Shown: in pieces, positions 1 through 8,132 of the stretch | Layout: every line of letters starts with the position of its first letter | Numbering within the stretch: position 1 is the stretch's first letter | Source: Labrys miyagiensis | GTDB taxonomy: Bacteria; Pseudomonadota; Alphaproteobacteria; Rhizobiales; Labraceae | Direction: 5' to 3' | DNA: 64,000 nucleotides | NCBI RefSeq assembly: GCF_030160835.1 | Contig: NZ_BSPC01000066.1 | Coordinates: forward strand, 62,001-126,000 | The notes under the pieces: generated by a model | The model's input: only the letters and a program-made list of their open reading frames with translations | Databases searched by the model: none | What the model was told of the DNA's origin: nothing | Translations under genes and position numbers: made by a program

Positions 1-1310
1 AGCGCCTTGCGGACCGCTTCCACCCTCATCCAGAGCTCTGGATATTTGTCATAGTCATCACGATGCTTCTGGATCCATAGCGCGGCCGTGGCCGCGACCT
101 GTGGCGTGGCAGCCGACGTGCCGTTGCCGTCAAAGTCGGCCATTGTCGGTGCGCCGAAACGAGCCCAAGGGGTGTTGGGGGTATAGGCCGCGATCGAAGT
201 CGGCAACTTGTCGCTGGGCCCGTAATTGCCCGCCATGCGCCGGAACGGCAGGTTTGCGTAGGGACGGCCGTTCGCCATCACGCCGCAGGCTGCGATGACC
301 CGGTCAAAGCGCGCGGGATAGACGATTAGATGCGTCGGCAGGTTGGCGTAGTTGTTGCCGGCGGCGGTGACCACGACCACACCCGCTTCATAGAGCGCAT
401 TGATTGCATCCACCCAAGCCTGGGAGGGAATACCGCCCATGCTCATGGTCACCACGTGGATGGGTGCGTTGCCCTGCGTGCTGAGATGGTGGACATAGTC
501 GAACCCCTGGGCGATCGAGCTGTTGGCGAACAGCACGACACGATTGGCGACGCGCACCGGCACGACCTCGGCATTGGGTGCGCAGCCGAAGGGCTTGAAC
601 AGGTCGGCACCGGTCGCCTTGCCGGCGAGAATGCTCAGCGTTCCGCAGCCATGGCTGAAATTGTTGAACAGGCCGTCCGATCTATCGGTGGCATCCGTGG
701 GCTTGTCGGCGTCGACGAAATTGTGCTGGAGATCGAGGCGCACGAAGCGCGGCACGCTGTCGTGTTGGGGGTCGAAGCCGGTATCGAGATGGGCAATGCG
801 CACCCTCTTGCCGTCGCCGGGGTCGCCGGTTGCGGCTAACGCATCGTCGAACTGACCATGGTCGGCTCGGCGGAACCAGTAATTGTCATTGGCGTCGCCG
901 GCATAGCCATTGCCGATATCCTGCGGATCGGGGGTGCTGCCGCTCCGCGCCGCCATGGCCTTGCCGGGCTGCGGCGTCTCATCCGTCGGCCAATATTGCT
1001 CGAGATCGGGCTCGGCGAAGATCACGGTCGGATTCTGGGCAACGAGCGTATGGCAGGCCTCCCAGGGATTGGATGCGGCAAGATCGCCATTCACCGTGGC
1101 AAGATGCCAAGTCCCGTCTCCCGAGGCCGACGCCAGTCCGCGGCCGGGAGCTGCGTTGGTTGAGCCGATGCTCCGAAACAAGGGCTCGGTGGAAATCGTG
1201 ACATTGGCGGCCGAAAAGCCTTGCCCGCGGCCGGTGAGCTTCAGGTTGCGGGGCGTGACGCCACCACGGATCTTCACCAGGAAGCGTTGCGGTTCATCGT
1301 TCACCGACAT
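1..1310 (-). CDS. S8 family serine peptidase (subtilase), 3' end beyond window
   Basis: Reading leftwards from an ATG at 1310-1308, the frame stays open to the window edge (436 codons seen, C-terminus missing). The subtilisin triad is visible: Asp176 in HLDTGFD, His220 in FSHGCGT and Ser399 in GTSAATPQ, with the oxyanion Asn in TAAGNNY. Residues 1-110 before the catalytic domain end in FAEPDLEQYW, which resembles the end of an I9-type propeptide. There is no N-terminal signal peptide (the protein begins MSVNDEPQRFLVKIRGG), so a cytoplasmic location or non-Sec export is implied. A weak Shine-Dalgarno (GAGGGAA) precedes the ATG. The family cleaves proteins; the substrate is unknown. Identification as S8 is secure, its role is not. 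Confidence 0.9.
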   Translation of the reverse strand, partial: MSVNDEPQRFLVKIRGGVTPRNLKLTGRGQGFSAANVTISTEPLFRSIGSTNAAPGRGLASASGDGTWHLATVNGDLAASNPWEACHTLVAQNPTVIFAEPDLEQYWPTDETPQPGKAMAARSGSTPDPQDIGNGYAGDANDNYWFRRADHGQFDDALAATGDPGDGKRVRIAHLDTGFDPQHDSVPRFVRLDLQHNFVDADKPTDATDRSDGLFNNFSHGCGTLSILAGKATGADLFKPFGCAPNAEVVPVRVANRVVLFANSSIAQGFDYVHHLSTQGNAPIHVVTMSMGGIPSQAWVDAINALYEAGVVVVTAAGNNYANLPTHLIVYPARFDRVIAACGVMANGRPYANLPFRRMAGNYGPSDKLPTSIAAYTPNTPWARFGAPTMADFDGNGTSAATPQVAATAALWIQKHRDDYDKYPELWMRVEAVRKA

Positions 1311-1635
1311 GTTCCCTCGCTGTTTGATGAGCAGCCGTGCGGCGACATGGTTTCAGCACAAGCAAGCGCCCATGTCGCGGCACTGCCACGCGAGCCCGGG
1401 CCTTGCGACTGACGAAGGAAGAAGAGCAAGGTTCGAAAGGGGACGCCTCTTGTTATATGCGAGAGAGGGCGTTCCAGAACTTGGCTAGTAACGTTTCACG
1501 CCCGGCGTGAAACAGCCGTGATTTCATCTGCTCCTGCGCGAGTCGGGATGGTTGCCGGAAAGCACATCGGATGAGGCGGGACCGAATTCGAGAAAAGTCG
1601 GACAGTCGAGCAAGGTCCGCCCTGCGTGGTGCCTC
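1311..1635. other. gene-poor interval upstream of the subtilase
   Basis: No convincing gene is seen in these 325 bases. The interval should hold the promoter of the leftward subtilase gene and the end of the leftward deformylase transcript. The only clear structure is a perfect 21-base palindrome at 1493-1513, listed separately. Confidence 0.5.
1493..1513. promoter_or_regulatory. perfect palindrome, candidate operator
   Basis: GTTTCACGCC and GGCGTGAAAC flank a single central base, giving 10-bp arms. A one-base loop cannot form an RNA hairpin, and no T-run follows, so a dimeric repressor site is more likely than a terminator. It lies about 180 bases upstream of the subtilase start, and no regulator is encoded beside it. 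Confidence 0.35.
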
Positions 1636-2241
1636 TTATCCTTCGCCGGCCAATTCCGCGATCAAGGCCGAGACCGAGCGCCCGTCCGTCTGCCGTTTCA
1701 TGTTGTCATCCGTCATGAGCGAGCGTGGCAGCAGCTTGTCGGTATAGAGGATGCCATCGAGATGATCCATTTCGTGCTGGATGATGCGGGCGGGCCAGCC
1801 ATGCACGGGCGTCCAGTCGTGGAAGACGCCGTGCCGGTCGAGCCAGGCGATCTCGATGTCGAGAGCGCGTTCCACCAGCCCGGCATAACCGGGGATGCTG
1901 AGGCAGCCTTCGGGAAAGATCGTCTTCGCGCTTCCCTCGGCCGGCCGGATGCGGGGGTTGATGAACACTTGCAACGGAAAGGCGCTGGCGCGCTGGCGTT
2001 CATCGCGCTGCACCTCGTTAAGCCGTTCGATCGCCAGCGGCGGGTCCTCGACGATGATGATGCGCTTGGGCTCGCCGACCTGCGGCGCCGCGAGGCCGAC
2101 GCCGGGAGCCGCCCGCATCGTTTCGATCATCTGGTCGATCAGCGTCTGGATCTCAGGCGAGGCGATCGTCTCCGGCGGCACCTCTGCCGCGCGCCGGCGC
2201 AGAACGGGATCGCCGATCAGCACGATGGGCAAGGTTGTCAT
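1636..2241 (-). CDS. def: peptide deformylase
   Basis: Removes the N-formyl group from nascent proteins in the cytoplasm using a catalytic metal. All three family motifs are present: GVGLAAPQVG (residues 47-56), EGCLS (111-115, Cys metal ligand) and HEMDHL (156-161, two His ligands and catalytic Glu). At 201 residues it is longer than the typical 165-190; the extra length lies between motifs 1 and 2. Its ATG overlaps the stop of the upstream PLP enzyme (ATGA), so the two are translationally coupled. It is not beside fmt, the usual partner of the housekeeping copy, so this may be an additional paralogue (inference). Confidence 0.93.
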   Translation of the reverse strand: MTTLPIVLIGDPVLRRRAAEVPPETIASPEIQTLIDQMIETMRAAPGVGLAAPQVGEPKRIIIVEDPPLAIERLNEVQRDERQRASAFPLQVFINPRIRPAEGSAKTIFPEGCLSIPGYAGLVERALDIEIAWLDRHGVFHDWTPVHGWPARIIQHEMDHLDGILYTDKLLPRSLMTDDNMKRQTDGRSVSALIAELAGEG

Positions 2242-3449
2242 CGTGCTACCTCGCTGGGGACGGCGCTGAGAGCCGCCTCGATATCGTCAATGAGGTCCTC
2301 GATGTTTTCGAGGCCGACAGACAGGCGGATCAGGCTGTCGGAAATGCCGTGGCGCAGGCGTTCCTCCGCGCCATAGGCAGCATGGGTCATGCTGGCGGGA
2401 TGCTGCACCAGTGTCTCGGCATCGCCGAGGCTGACGGCGCGGCTGGCGATCTCGAGGGCGTTCATGAAGGCGACGCCCGCCTGATAGCCGCCCTTGAGTT
2501 CGAAAGCGATCAGGCCGCCGCCCGCCGACATCTGGCCCTTGGCAACCGCGTGGCCGGGCGAGCCCGGCAGGCCGGGATAGGACAGCGAGGCGATGCCGGG
2601 ATGCTCGGCCAGCAGCTCGGCGATGGCCAGTGCCGAGCGCGAGTGCTGCAGGACGCGCAGCTCCAGCGTCTTGAGGCCGCGCAGCACCAGGAAGGCGGTG
2701 AGCGGCGAGACCGCGGCGCCGGTGAGGTAGCGCAGGCCGTTCATGCGGATCGCGTGGATATCGGCGGCCTTGCCGACCACCACGCCGGCGAGAAGATCGC
2801 CGTGGCCGCCGAGATATTTGGTGGCGGAATGGACCACGAGATCGGCGCCGAGTTCGAGCGGGCGCTGCAGGATCGGGGTGGCGAAGGTGTTGTCGACGAT
2901 GGAAAGGGCGCCGGCGCGCCGGGCGATACCGGTGACGGCGGCGATATCGATCACGCGCAGATTGGGATTGGCGGGCGTCTCGAAATAGACCACCCGTGCA
3001 CCGGCCGCAGCCCTGGCGACCGCCTGGAGATCGCCGAAGTCCACCAGCTCGACGCTCACGCCGAATTTGGTCAAGCCCTTTGTGAGCAAAGCGAAGGTGT
3101 TGCCATAGAGGATCTTGTCGGCGACGACACGGTCGCCAGCCTTGAGCAACGTCCAGAGCGTGGCGCTGATTGCACCCATGCCGGAGGAGACGACCAGGCC
3201 GGCCTCGGCGCCTTCGAGATCGGCGACGCGCTCTTCGAGCAGGCCCTGCGTCGGGTTCTTGGTGCGCCCGTAAATATAACCCTCGCGCTTCCCCTCGAAG
3301 ATCTCGGTGCCCTGTTCCACGCTTTCGAAGGCATAGGTGGAGGTCATGTAGACCGGTGGCGTCAAAGCGCCGTTCGCGGTGGCGGGATCATAGCCGAGGT
3401 GGATGGCGCGGGTGGAAGGGCCTTGCCGTCGGTTGGATTTGCGTTGCAT
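2238..3449 (-). CDS. trans-sulfuration PLP enzyme, methionine gamma-lyase-like
   Basis: A 403-residue Cys/Met-metabolism PLP enzyme (fold type I). The PLP lysine is Lys211 in SATKYLGGHGD, and phosphate-binding Tyr60 and Arg62 (YGR) and Tyr115 align with Pseudomonas putida methionine gamma-lyase. The LASGMGAI-like stretch appears as VVSSGMGAISATLWTLL. The cysteine that favours methionine elimination in true gamma-lyases (Cys116 in P. putida) is Asn117 here (LYGNTF), so the substrate could instead be cystathionine, homocysteine or O-acetylhomoserine. The start is ATG with AGGA upstream. The stop overlaps the start of def. Family is certain; the exact reaction is not. Confidence 0.85.
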   Translation of the reverse strand: MQRKSNRRQGPSTRAIHLGYDPATANGALTPPVYMTSTYAFESVEQGTEIFEGKREGYIYGRTKNPTQGLLEERVADLEGAEAGLVVSSGMGAISATLWTLLKAGDRVVADKILYGNTFALLTKGLTKFGVSVELVDFGDLQAVARAAAGARVVYFETPANPNLRVIDIAAVTGIARRAGALSIVDNTFATPILQRPLELGADLVVHSATKYLGGHGDLLAGVVVGKAADIHAIRMNGLRYLTGAAVSPLTAFLVLRGLKTLELRVLQHSRSALAIAELLAEHPGIASLSYPGLPGSPGHAVAKGQMSAGGGLIAFELKGGYQAGVAFMNALEIASRAVSLGDAETLVQHPASMTHAAYGAEERLRHGISDSLIRLSVGLENIEDLIDDIEAALSAVPSEVAR

Positions 3450-3572
3450 GGTCGTCCTGGCTGGATCGGCGGGGCGGGGAGCGGCCCGCTTTCAGCGAGG
3501 ATCGTCCGCCCGCAACGGAGTCGTCAACCGGTGGCTTTGTACTCTGATCTTGTAAAGTGAAGCGCCAAGCTT

Positions 3573-3679
3573 GGAGTGTCGATCACCGATCGACAATCTC
3601 GGAAACGATACGCGTGCGGAAAAGGAAGATGTCGATCTCAGCCCCTTCGGCCATGCCGAAGTGACGGGATCGACACTCC
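3573..3679. repeat. nested palindromic element between two leftward genes
   Basis: A perfect 12-bp inverted repeat, GGAGTGTCGATC (3573-3584) and its complement (3668-3679), encloses further dyads. TGTCGATC-ACC-GATCGACA lies at 3577-3595, TGTCGATC also occurs at 3630-3637 and pairs with 3668-3675, and an inner CTTCGGC-CAT-GCCGAAG hairpin lies near 3645-3661. It sits between the CNNM/CBS gene and the PLP enzyme gene, so it may be a mobile palindromic repeat or a structured 5' leader. Confidence 0.5.
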
Positions 3680-3682
3680 CCC

Positions 3683-4957
3683 TCAGGCCGCCTTGGACAC
3701 CAGGATCTTGTCGATGCGCCTGCCGTCGAGGTCCACCACCTCGAATTTCCAGCCATCGCGAACGAAGCTCTCGCCGGTGTGCGGCAGATGGTTGAGCTCG
3801 GCCAGGATGAAGCCGGCGGCCGTCTCGTAATTGCCGCGCTCGATCGGCATCGCCAAAGCCTCCGCGAGCTCGTCCGCCTGCATCCAGCCCGCCACCAGGT
3901 AGGAGCCGTCCGAGCGCATGGTGATGGCCGGCTCGTCGCCCTCATCGTCCTGGAAGGCGCCGGTGATGGCTTCCAGCACGTCATTGGCGGTGATGATGCC
4001 TTCAAAATGGCCGTATTCGTCGAAAACCAGCGACATATGGGCCTTCGAGGAACGCAGCGCCTGCAGCACGCTGAGCGCTTCGGTGGTGTCCATCACGATG
4101 GGCGCGGCCTGAACATGCTCGCGCACATTCAGCGCCCGGCCATCGAGCTGGGTCTGGAACAGTTCCTTGACGGTGACAATGCCGATGATGTTGTCGTCCT
4201 CGCCGTCCTGCACGGGCAGGCGGGTGTTCCGGGTGGCGCGCAGCCGCGCCATGATGGCCTTGGAGGAATCGGAAAGGTCGATCACCTCGACTTCGCGCCG
4301 CGGCGTCATCAACGAACGGGCGCTGCGGTCACCCAGGCGCATCACGCCGGAGATCATGTCCTTCTCGGCTCGCTCGAGCACGCCGGCGTTCTCGGCTTCG
4401 GCCAGAATAGTGCGTACTTCTTCTTCCGTCACCGACTCGTCGGTCTTGCCACGCTGGCCCAGCAAGGTGAGGACGAGACGGCCGGAGGCATCGAGCAGCC
4501 AGACCAATGGGGCCGAGCATTTCGAGAGGAGCTTCATCGAGGGGGCGACCCGTGCCGCGATGCCCTCGGAATCGCGCAAGGCGATCTGCTTGGGCACCAA
4601 TTCGCCGATGATCAGCGACAGATAGGTGATCAGCACCACCACGATGCCGACGCCGAGGGTATCGGCGAGATTGGGGGCAACGCCCTGTTCGCGCAGCCAG
4701 CCGGCCAGGCGGGTGCCGAGCGTGGCGCCGGAGAAGGCGCCCGAGAGCACACCCACCAGTGTGATGCCGATCTGCACCGTGGAGAGGAAGCGGCCGGAAT
4801 TCTCTAGCAGTTCCAGGGCGACTGCGGCGCCGCGCTTGCCGCGGTCCGCCATGACGCGAAGCCTGGCTGGGCGAGAGGAGACGATGGCGAGTTCCGACAT
4901 GGCGAGGACGCCGTTGAGGAGCGTCAGGAGGACGATGATGGCGATGTCGAGGAACAA
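3683..4957 (-). CDS. CNNM/CBS-domain membrane protein (hemolysin family, TlyC/CorC-like)
   Basis: This 424-residue inner-membrane protein has the standard order of a DUF21/CNNM transmembrane domain (residues 1 to about 180, beginning with FLDIAIIVLLTLLNGVLAMSE cut by the membrane face), a pair of CBS domains (about 205-330, with SLMTPR and FDEYGHFEGIIT) and a C-terminal CorC_HlyC domain (about 340-424). Family members are linked to magnesium/cobalt efflux; the hemolysin name is historical. The start is TTG at 4957 with AAGG upstream; the next Met is inside the first membrane segment, so TTG is preferred. A perfect GC palindrome (TCGCGGGCCCGCGA, 4973-4986) lies just upstream. Confidence 0.88.
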   Translation of the reverse strand: MFLDIAIIVLLTLLNGVLAMSELAIVSSRPARLRVMADRGKRGAAVALELLENSGRFLSTVQIGITLVGVLSGAFSGATLGTRLAGWLREQGVAPNLADTLGVGIVVVLITYLSLIIGELVPKQIALRDSEGIAARVAPSMKLLSKCSAPLVWLLDASGRLVLTLLGQRGKTDESVTEEEVRTILAEAENAGVLERAEKDMISGVMRLGDRSARSLMTPRREVEVIDLSDSSKAIMARLRATRNTRLPVQDGEDDNIIGIVTVKELFQTQLDGRALNVREHVQAAPIVMDTTEALSVLQALRSSKAHMSLVFDEYGHFEGIITANDVLEAITGAFQDDEGDEPAITMRSDGSYLVAGWMQADELAEALAMPIERGNYETAAGFILAELNHLPHTGESFVRDGWKFEVVDLDGRRIDKILVSKAA

Positions 4958-5137
4958 GGTGCCTTGCTGGGGTCGCGGGCCCGCGACAAATGTCAGGCCG
5001 CTTCAGAGCAGGCGAACATAGAGAGATCTTGTCGGCAAGGATAGGGGGCTCGCACAACCGGGAGTGTAAGGAAGCCGCTGGTTGTCCTTTCCCGGAAGTC
5101 ATGCTTCAACGAGAGTGAGAGACGGAAAGTAGCAGCG

Positions 5138-5476
5138 ATGATGAAGCGTGTCGTGGTAGCAGCCTGCCTTCTGGGCCTTGGCTTGGCAGGTTGCAGTTTT
5201 TCGGAAGCACAGATCAGGCGCGAGAGGGACCAGGCTCAGGCGGAGTGCACCAGTCAGTCCAACACGGCCGTTTTCGGCAAGCCATCGCCGCAGACATTGT
5301 GTGTGCGAGCCGCTCTCACCAGGGTCAGGGCCGCCAATGATGTCGCCACATGCAAGGCCAAGGGACTTCAGCCCGATACGCCTGCCATGTCCCAATGCAC
5401 AGCGCAGCAGGATAAGGCGCGGAGCGATCAGGTCGTCTCTGACTACAAGGGCTATGCCGCCCAGCTGGGCCGCTGA
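5138..5476 (+). CDS. small lipoprotein, function unknown
   Basis: A 112-residue protein starting MMKRVVVAACLLGLGLAGC, a type II signal peptide with lipobox LAGC and lipidated Cys19. The mature part is polar, rich in Gln/Ala/Lys, and contains four further cysteines (in ECTSQS, TLCVR, ATCKAK and SQCTAQ) that could form two disulfides. Two adjacent ATGs (5138 and 5141) are possible starts. It diverges from the CNNM/CBS gene. I do not recognise a family. Confidence 0.75.
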   Translation: MMKRVVVAACLLGLGLAGCSFSEAQIRRERDQAQAECTSQSNTAVFGKPSPQTLCVRAALTRVRAANDVATCKAKGLQPDTPAMSQCTAQQDKARSDQVVSDYKGYAAQLGR

Positions 5477-5522
5477 AGCGTTTCGCCTTTATAGTGAAAG
5501 ATCAATGTTAGTACAGGGACAG

Positions 5523-5575
5523 ATTGCCGCTGGAGGCAATGCCCCTATAGTGGGCTCATTCCGCTGAGCGGAATG
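5523..5575. terminator. hairpins between lipoprotein and oxidoreductase genes
   Basis: Two stems follow the lipoprotein stop: ATTGCC/GGCAAT (5523-5540) and CATTCCGC-TGA-GCGGAATG (5557-5575), the second followed by TTCTCTTG. They may terminate the upstream transcript, although the T-run is weak; the second could equally be an operator for the next gene. Confidence 0.4.
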
Positions 5576-5590
5576 TTCTCTTGACGCAGA

Positions 5591-6925
5591 GTGCTGATGT
5601 CTCCCCCTGTCGATCCCGTTTCCTCCTCACCCGCCCTGCCTCCCCGCGCCGATGTCGTCGTCATCGGCGGCGGTATCGTCGGCGTCAGTACGGCGCTAGC
5701 GCTTCTGCGCAAGGGGCATTCGGTCGTGCTGTGCGAGAAAGGCCGCATCGGCGGCGAGCAGTCCAGCCGCAATTGGGGCTGGTGCCGCGCCATGGGCCGC
5801 GATAGCCGCGAGATCCCGCTGATCCAGGAGAGCCTGCGTATCTGGAGCGGTCTGGACCAGGTGGCCGGGCAGGACCTCGGCTTCCGCAAATGCGGCATCG
5901 TCTATCTGTGCGAGACCGAGGCTGAGATGCAGGGCTACGAGCCCTGGCTCGAACACGCCCGGCAGCATCAGATCGGCTCGCGCCTGATCACGGCCAAGGA
6001 AGTGCAGGACGTGCTGCCGGGCCTCGCGCGCAAGGTTGCCGGGGCGCTCTACACCAGGACCGATGCGCGGGCCGAGCCGGCGGTCGCGGCACCCGCCATC
6101 GCCCGCGCTCTGCAGTCGCTTGGCGGAACCGTGATGACGGAGTGCGCCGCACGCTCCGTCGAGACCGCGGCCGGCAGGGTGAGCGGGGTCGTCACTGAGA
6201 AAGGGCGGATCGCCTGCGACGCCGTGGTGCTGGCCGGCGGTTCCTGGTCGCGGTTCTTCGCCGGCAATCTCGGCTTCGATCTGCCCCAACTCAAGGTGCT
6301 TGGCTCCGTGCTGCGCACAAAGCCGCTGGAAGGCGGCCCGGAAAGCTCGGCGGCAGGTTCCGACTTCGCCTTCCGCAAGCGCGCCGATGGCGGCTACACC
6401 GTGGCCCATGGGGGCCTCTCGACGGCGGAGATCACGCCGGACAGTTTCCGCCTGTTCGGCGCCTTCCTGCCGGCGCTGCGCAAGGAGTGGAGGGGCATCC
6501 GCCTGCATCTCGGCCAGCAATTCCTCACCGAGATGCGCTGGAAGCGCCGCTGGAAGGCGGACGAGGTGACGCCTTTCGAGCAGATCCGCGTGCTCGATCC
6601 AGTACCCGACAACCGACTGCTCGATCAGGCGATGGCCAATCTGCGCAAGGCCCATCCCGCCTTTGCCGGCGTGGTGGAGGCGCAGCGCTGGGGCGGGCTC
6701 ATCGACGTGACGCCGGATGCCGTGCCGGTGATCTCCAATGTCGCCGCGCTGCCGGGCTTCTTCATCGCCACCGGCTTTTCCGGCCATGGCTTCGGCCTCG
6801 GCCCGGGCGCCGGCCGGCTGATGGCGGATCTGGTGGCTGGCGATACCCCCATCGTCGATCCCGCGCCGTTCCGCTTCTCGCGTTTCAGCGACGGATCGAA
6901 GGTTACAGTGGAGGCTGGATTCTGA
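5591..6925 (+). CDS. FAD-dependent amine/D-amino-acid oxidoreductase (DAO family)
   Basis: About 444 residues. The N-terminal Rossmann motif VVVIGGGIVGVSTA binds the FAD ADP moiety, with the acidic end of strand 2 in VVLCEKGRIGG. EQSSRNWGWCR follows, a stretch typical of glycine/D-amino-acid oxidase relatives. The C-terminal FAD loop ATGFSGHGFGLGPGAG is present. Such enzymes oxidise amines or D-amino acids and pass electrons to quinone or oxygen; the substrate cannot be read from sequence. The start may be GTG 5591 or ATG 5597. No signal peptide or membrane segment is seen, and no operon partner follows. Confidence 0.85.
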   Translation: MLMSPPVDPVSSSPALPPRADVVVIGGGIVGVSTALALLRKGHSVVLCEKGRIGGEQSSRNWGWCRAMGRDSREIPLIQESLRIWSGLDQVAGQDLGFRKCGIVYLCETEAEMQGYEPWLEHARQHQIGSRLITAKEVQDVLPGLARKVAGALYTRTDARAEPAVAAPAIARALQSLGGTVMTECAARSVETAAGRVSGVVTEKGRIACDAVVLAGGSWSRFFAGNLGFDLPQLKVLGSVLRTKPLEGGPESSAAGSDFAFRKRADGGYTVAHGGLSTAEITPDSFRLFGAFLPALRKEWRGIRLHLGQQFLTEMRWKRRWKADEVTPFEQIRVLDPVPDNRLLDQAMANLRKAHPAFAGVVEAQRWGGLIDVTPDAVPVISNVAALPGFFIATGFSGHGFGLGPGAGRLMADLVAGDTPIVDPAPFRFSRFSDGSKVTVEAGF

Positions 6926-7075
6926 TCCGCCGTGGCGGTTCTGTCATCCAGATAAGTACTACCAGATACTTCCCTTGGGAAATATGAAAGATTTGTGGTG
7001 CCAAGAACTGCAGATATGGCTTAAGACTATCGTGTCGTTGCCAATTCCGGCATTCTCTATTCGGGGATTGATTTC

Positions 7076-7210
7076 ATGCGCAAATCCGCTCTCGCCGTCG
7101 TCGCTCTGGTTGTTTCGGCTCTCGCTCTGACCTCCTGCGCCAATACGGTCACCGGTGTCAGCAAGGACGTGAAGGCCACCGGCCATGCCGTGAAGAAGGC
7201 TGTCGAGTAA
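7076..7210 (+). CDS. entericidin A/B family lipoprotein
   Basis: A 44-residue open frame, too short for routine ORF cut-offs. It has a signal peptide (MRKSALAVVALVVSALALTS), a lipobox Cys in LTSCAN, and the family core NTVTGVSKDVKATGHAVKK, followed by TAA. Entericidins are tiny membrane-anchored lipoproteins tied to stationary-phase or osmotic stress; E. coli EcnB is described as toxic with EcnA as antidote. Only one member is seen here. GGGGATTG precedes the ATG, and a strong terminator follows 40 bases after the stop. Confidence 0.88.
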   Translation: MRKSALAVVALVVSALALTSCANTVTGVSKDVKATGHAVKKAVE

Positions 7211-7250
7211 GAACGCCATCGAGCGTCCCGCCGCGGCGGGATACTGAAAG

Positions 7251-7283
7251 AGCGCCGGTGGCGCAGGCCGCCGGCGCTTTTTT
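7251..7283 (+). terminator. rho-independent terminator after entericidin gene
   Basis: An 11-bp stem (AGCGCCGGTGG pairing with CCGCCGGCGCT, one G-T wobble) with a six-base loop is followed by six T residues. It also lies just beyond the end of the leftward permease gene, so it may serve both transcripts. Confidence 0.85.
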
Positions 7284-7301
7284 CCTGCCAGTCGAAACCA
7301 T

Positions 7302-8132
7302 TCATCCCTTCACGGCGCCGGCCGTGAGCGAACGGCCGATATAGCGATAGGCGAACAGGCTGAGCAGCAGCGGCGGCAGGATGCTCAGGATCATCACGGC
7401 CGCCGCCGTGCCCCATTGCACGCCCCCGCCGCTCGCCGCGAAGAAGAAGGAGGCGCCGACGGTGATTGGCACCGCGTTCTGCGTCGTCAGCATCAGACCG
7501 AACAGGAACTCGTTCCAGGAATAGATGAAGGCGAGAATCAGCGAGGAGGCGATCACCGGCGTCGAAAGCGGCAGCACGATGTAGCGCAGCAAAGGAACCG
7601 TCCCGGCGCCGTCGACTCGCGCTGCCTCCTCGATCTCCTGCGGCAGGTCTCGCACGGCATTGGCGAGCAGCACCAGCACCAGCGGCAGGTTGACCAGGCA
7701 CAGGATCAGCGACAGGCCGAAGCGGGTGTCGAGCAGAGAGAGGCGCTGGTAGATCAGGTAGATCGGGATCCCGAATATGATCAGGGGGATGGCGCGCAGA
7801 TTTGTGACGGCGGGCAACAGCCAGCGCCGGCCGACGCCGAAGCGGATGATGGCATAGGCTGCCGGGAAGGCGAGGGCGATGGCGAGCACCGAGCCGAGCG
7901 TTGCGGCGATCACGCTGTTGATCAGGTAATGCGTGATGTCGAAGCGGTCGGCGATGGCGAAGACCTTGCGGAAGTTTTCAAGGGTAGGCGCTTCGATGAT
8001 CAGCGAGGGATTCTCGGCGATCTCGCCATCGCTCTTGAACGAGGTGATCAGCGTCGAGATCAGCGGGAAGTTGAGGGCGAAGGCGGCGATGACGAACACC
8101 GCCCAGCGCAGGGCCGCGAGGATAATCTTCAT
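7302..8132 (-). CDS. carbohydrate ABC transporter permease, CUT1 MalG type
   Basis: A 276-residue inner-membrane permease with six predicted membrane segments and the EAA loop (EEAARVDGAGTVPLLRYIVLP) that contacts the ATPase. It is the last gene of the leftward amino-sugar operon and overlaps the MalF-type permease by four bases (ATGA). No ATP-binding subunit is encoded in the operon; CUT1 systems often share an MsiK/UgpC-like ATPase made elsewhere. The substrate is inferred from the neighbouring NanE and ROK genes to be an amino sugar such as ManNAc or sialic acid, and is unproven. Confidence 0.92.
   Translation of the reverse strand: MKIILAALRWAVFVIAAFALNFPLISTLITSFKSDGEIAENPSLIIEAPTLENFRKVFAIADRFDITHYLINSVIAATLGSVLAIALAFPAAYAIIRFGVGRRWLLPAVTNLRAIPLIIFGIPIYLIYQRLSLLDTRFGLSLILCLVNLPLVLVLLANAVRDLPQEIEEAARVDGAGTVPLLRYIVLPLSTPVIASSLILAFIYSWNEFLFGLMLTTQNAVPITVGASFFFAASGGGVQWGTAAAVMILSILPPLLLSLFAYRYIGRSLTAGAVKG

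Noticed and set aside
2235-3560. Long plus-strand open frames opposite many genes (for example 441 codons here)
   Set aside because: Their translations are Gly/Ala/Arg/Asp/His-rich, low in motifs, and mirror the real genes on the other strand, as usual in high-GC DNA.
3450-3572. Possible SAM-II riboswitch before the methionine-lyase-like gene
   Set aside because: I looked for the conserved SAM-II pseudoknot blocks on the minus strand and could not match them.
3583-3654. A 23-codon minus-strand frame (MAEGAEIDIFLFRTRIVSE...) inside the nested palindrome
   Set aside because: No ribosome-binding site, and its codons are dictated by the palindromic repeats; no leader-peptide logic (no run of Met or Cys codons).
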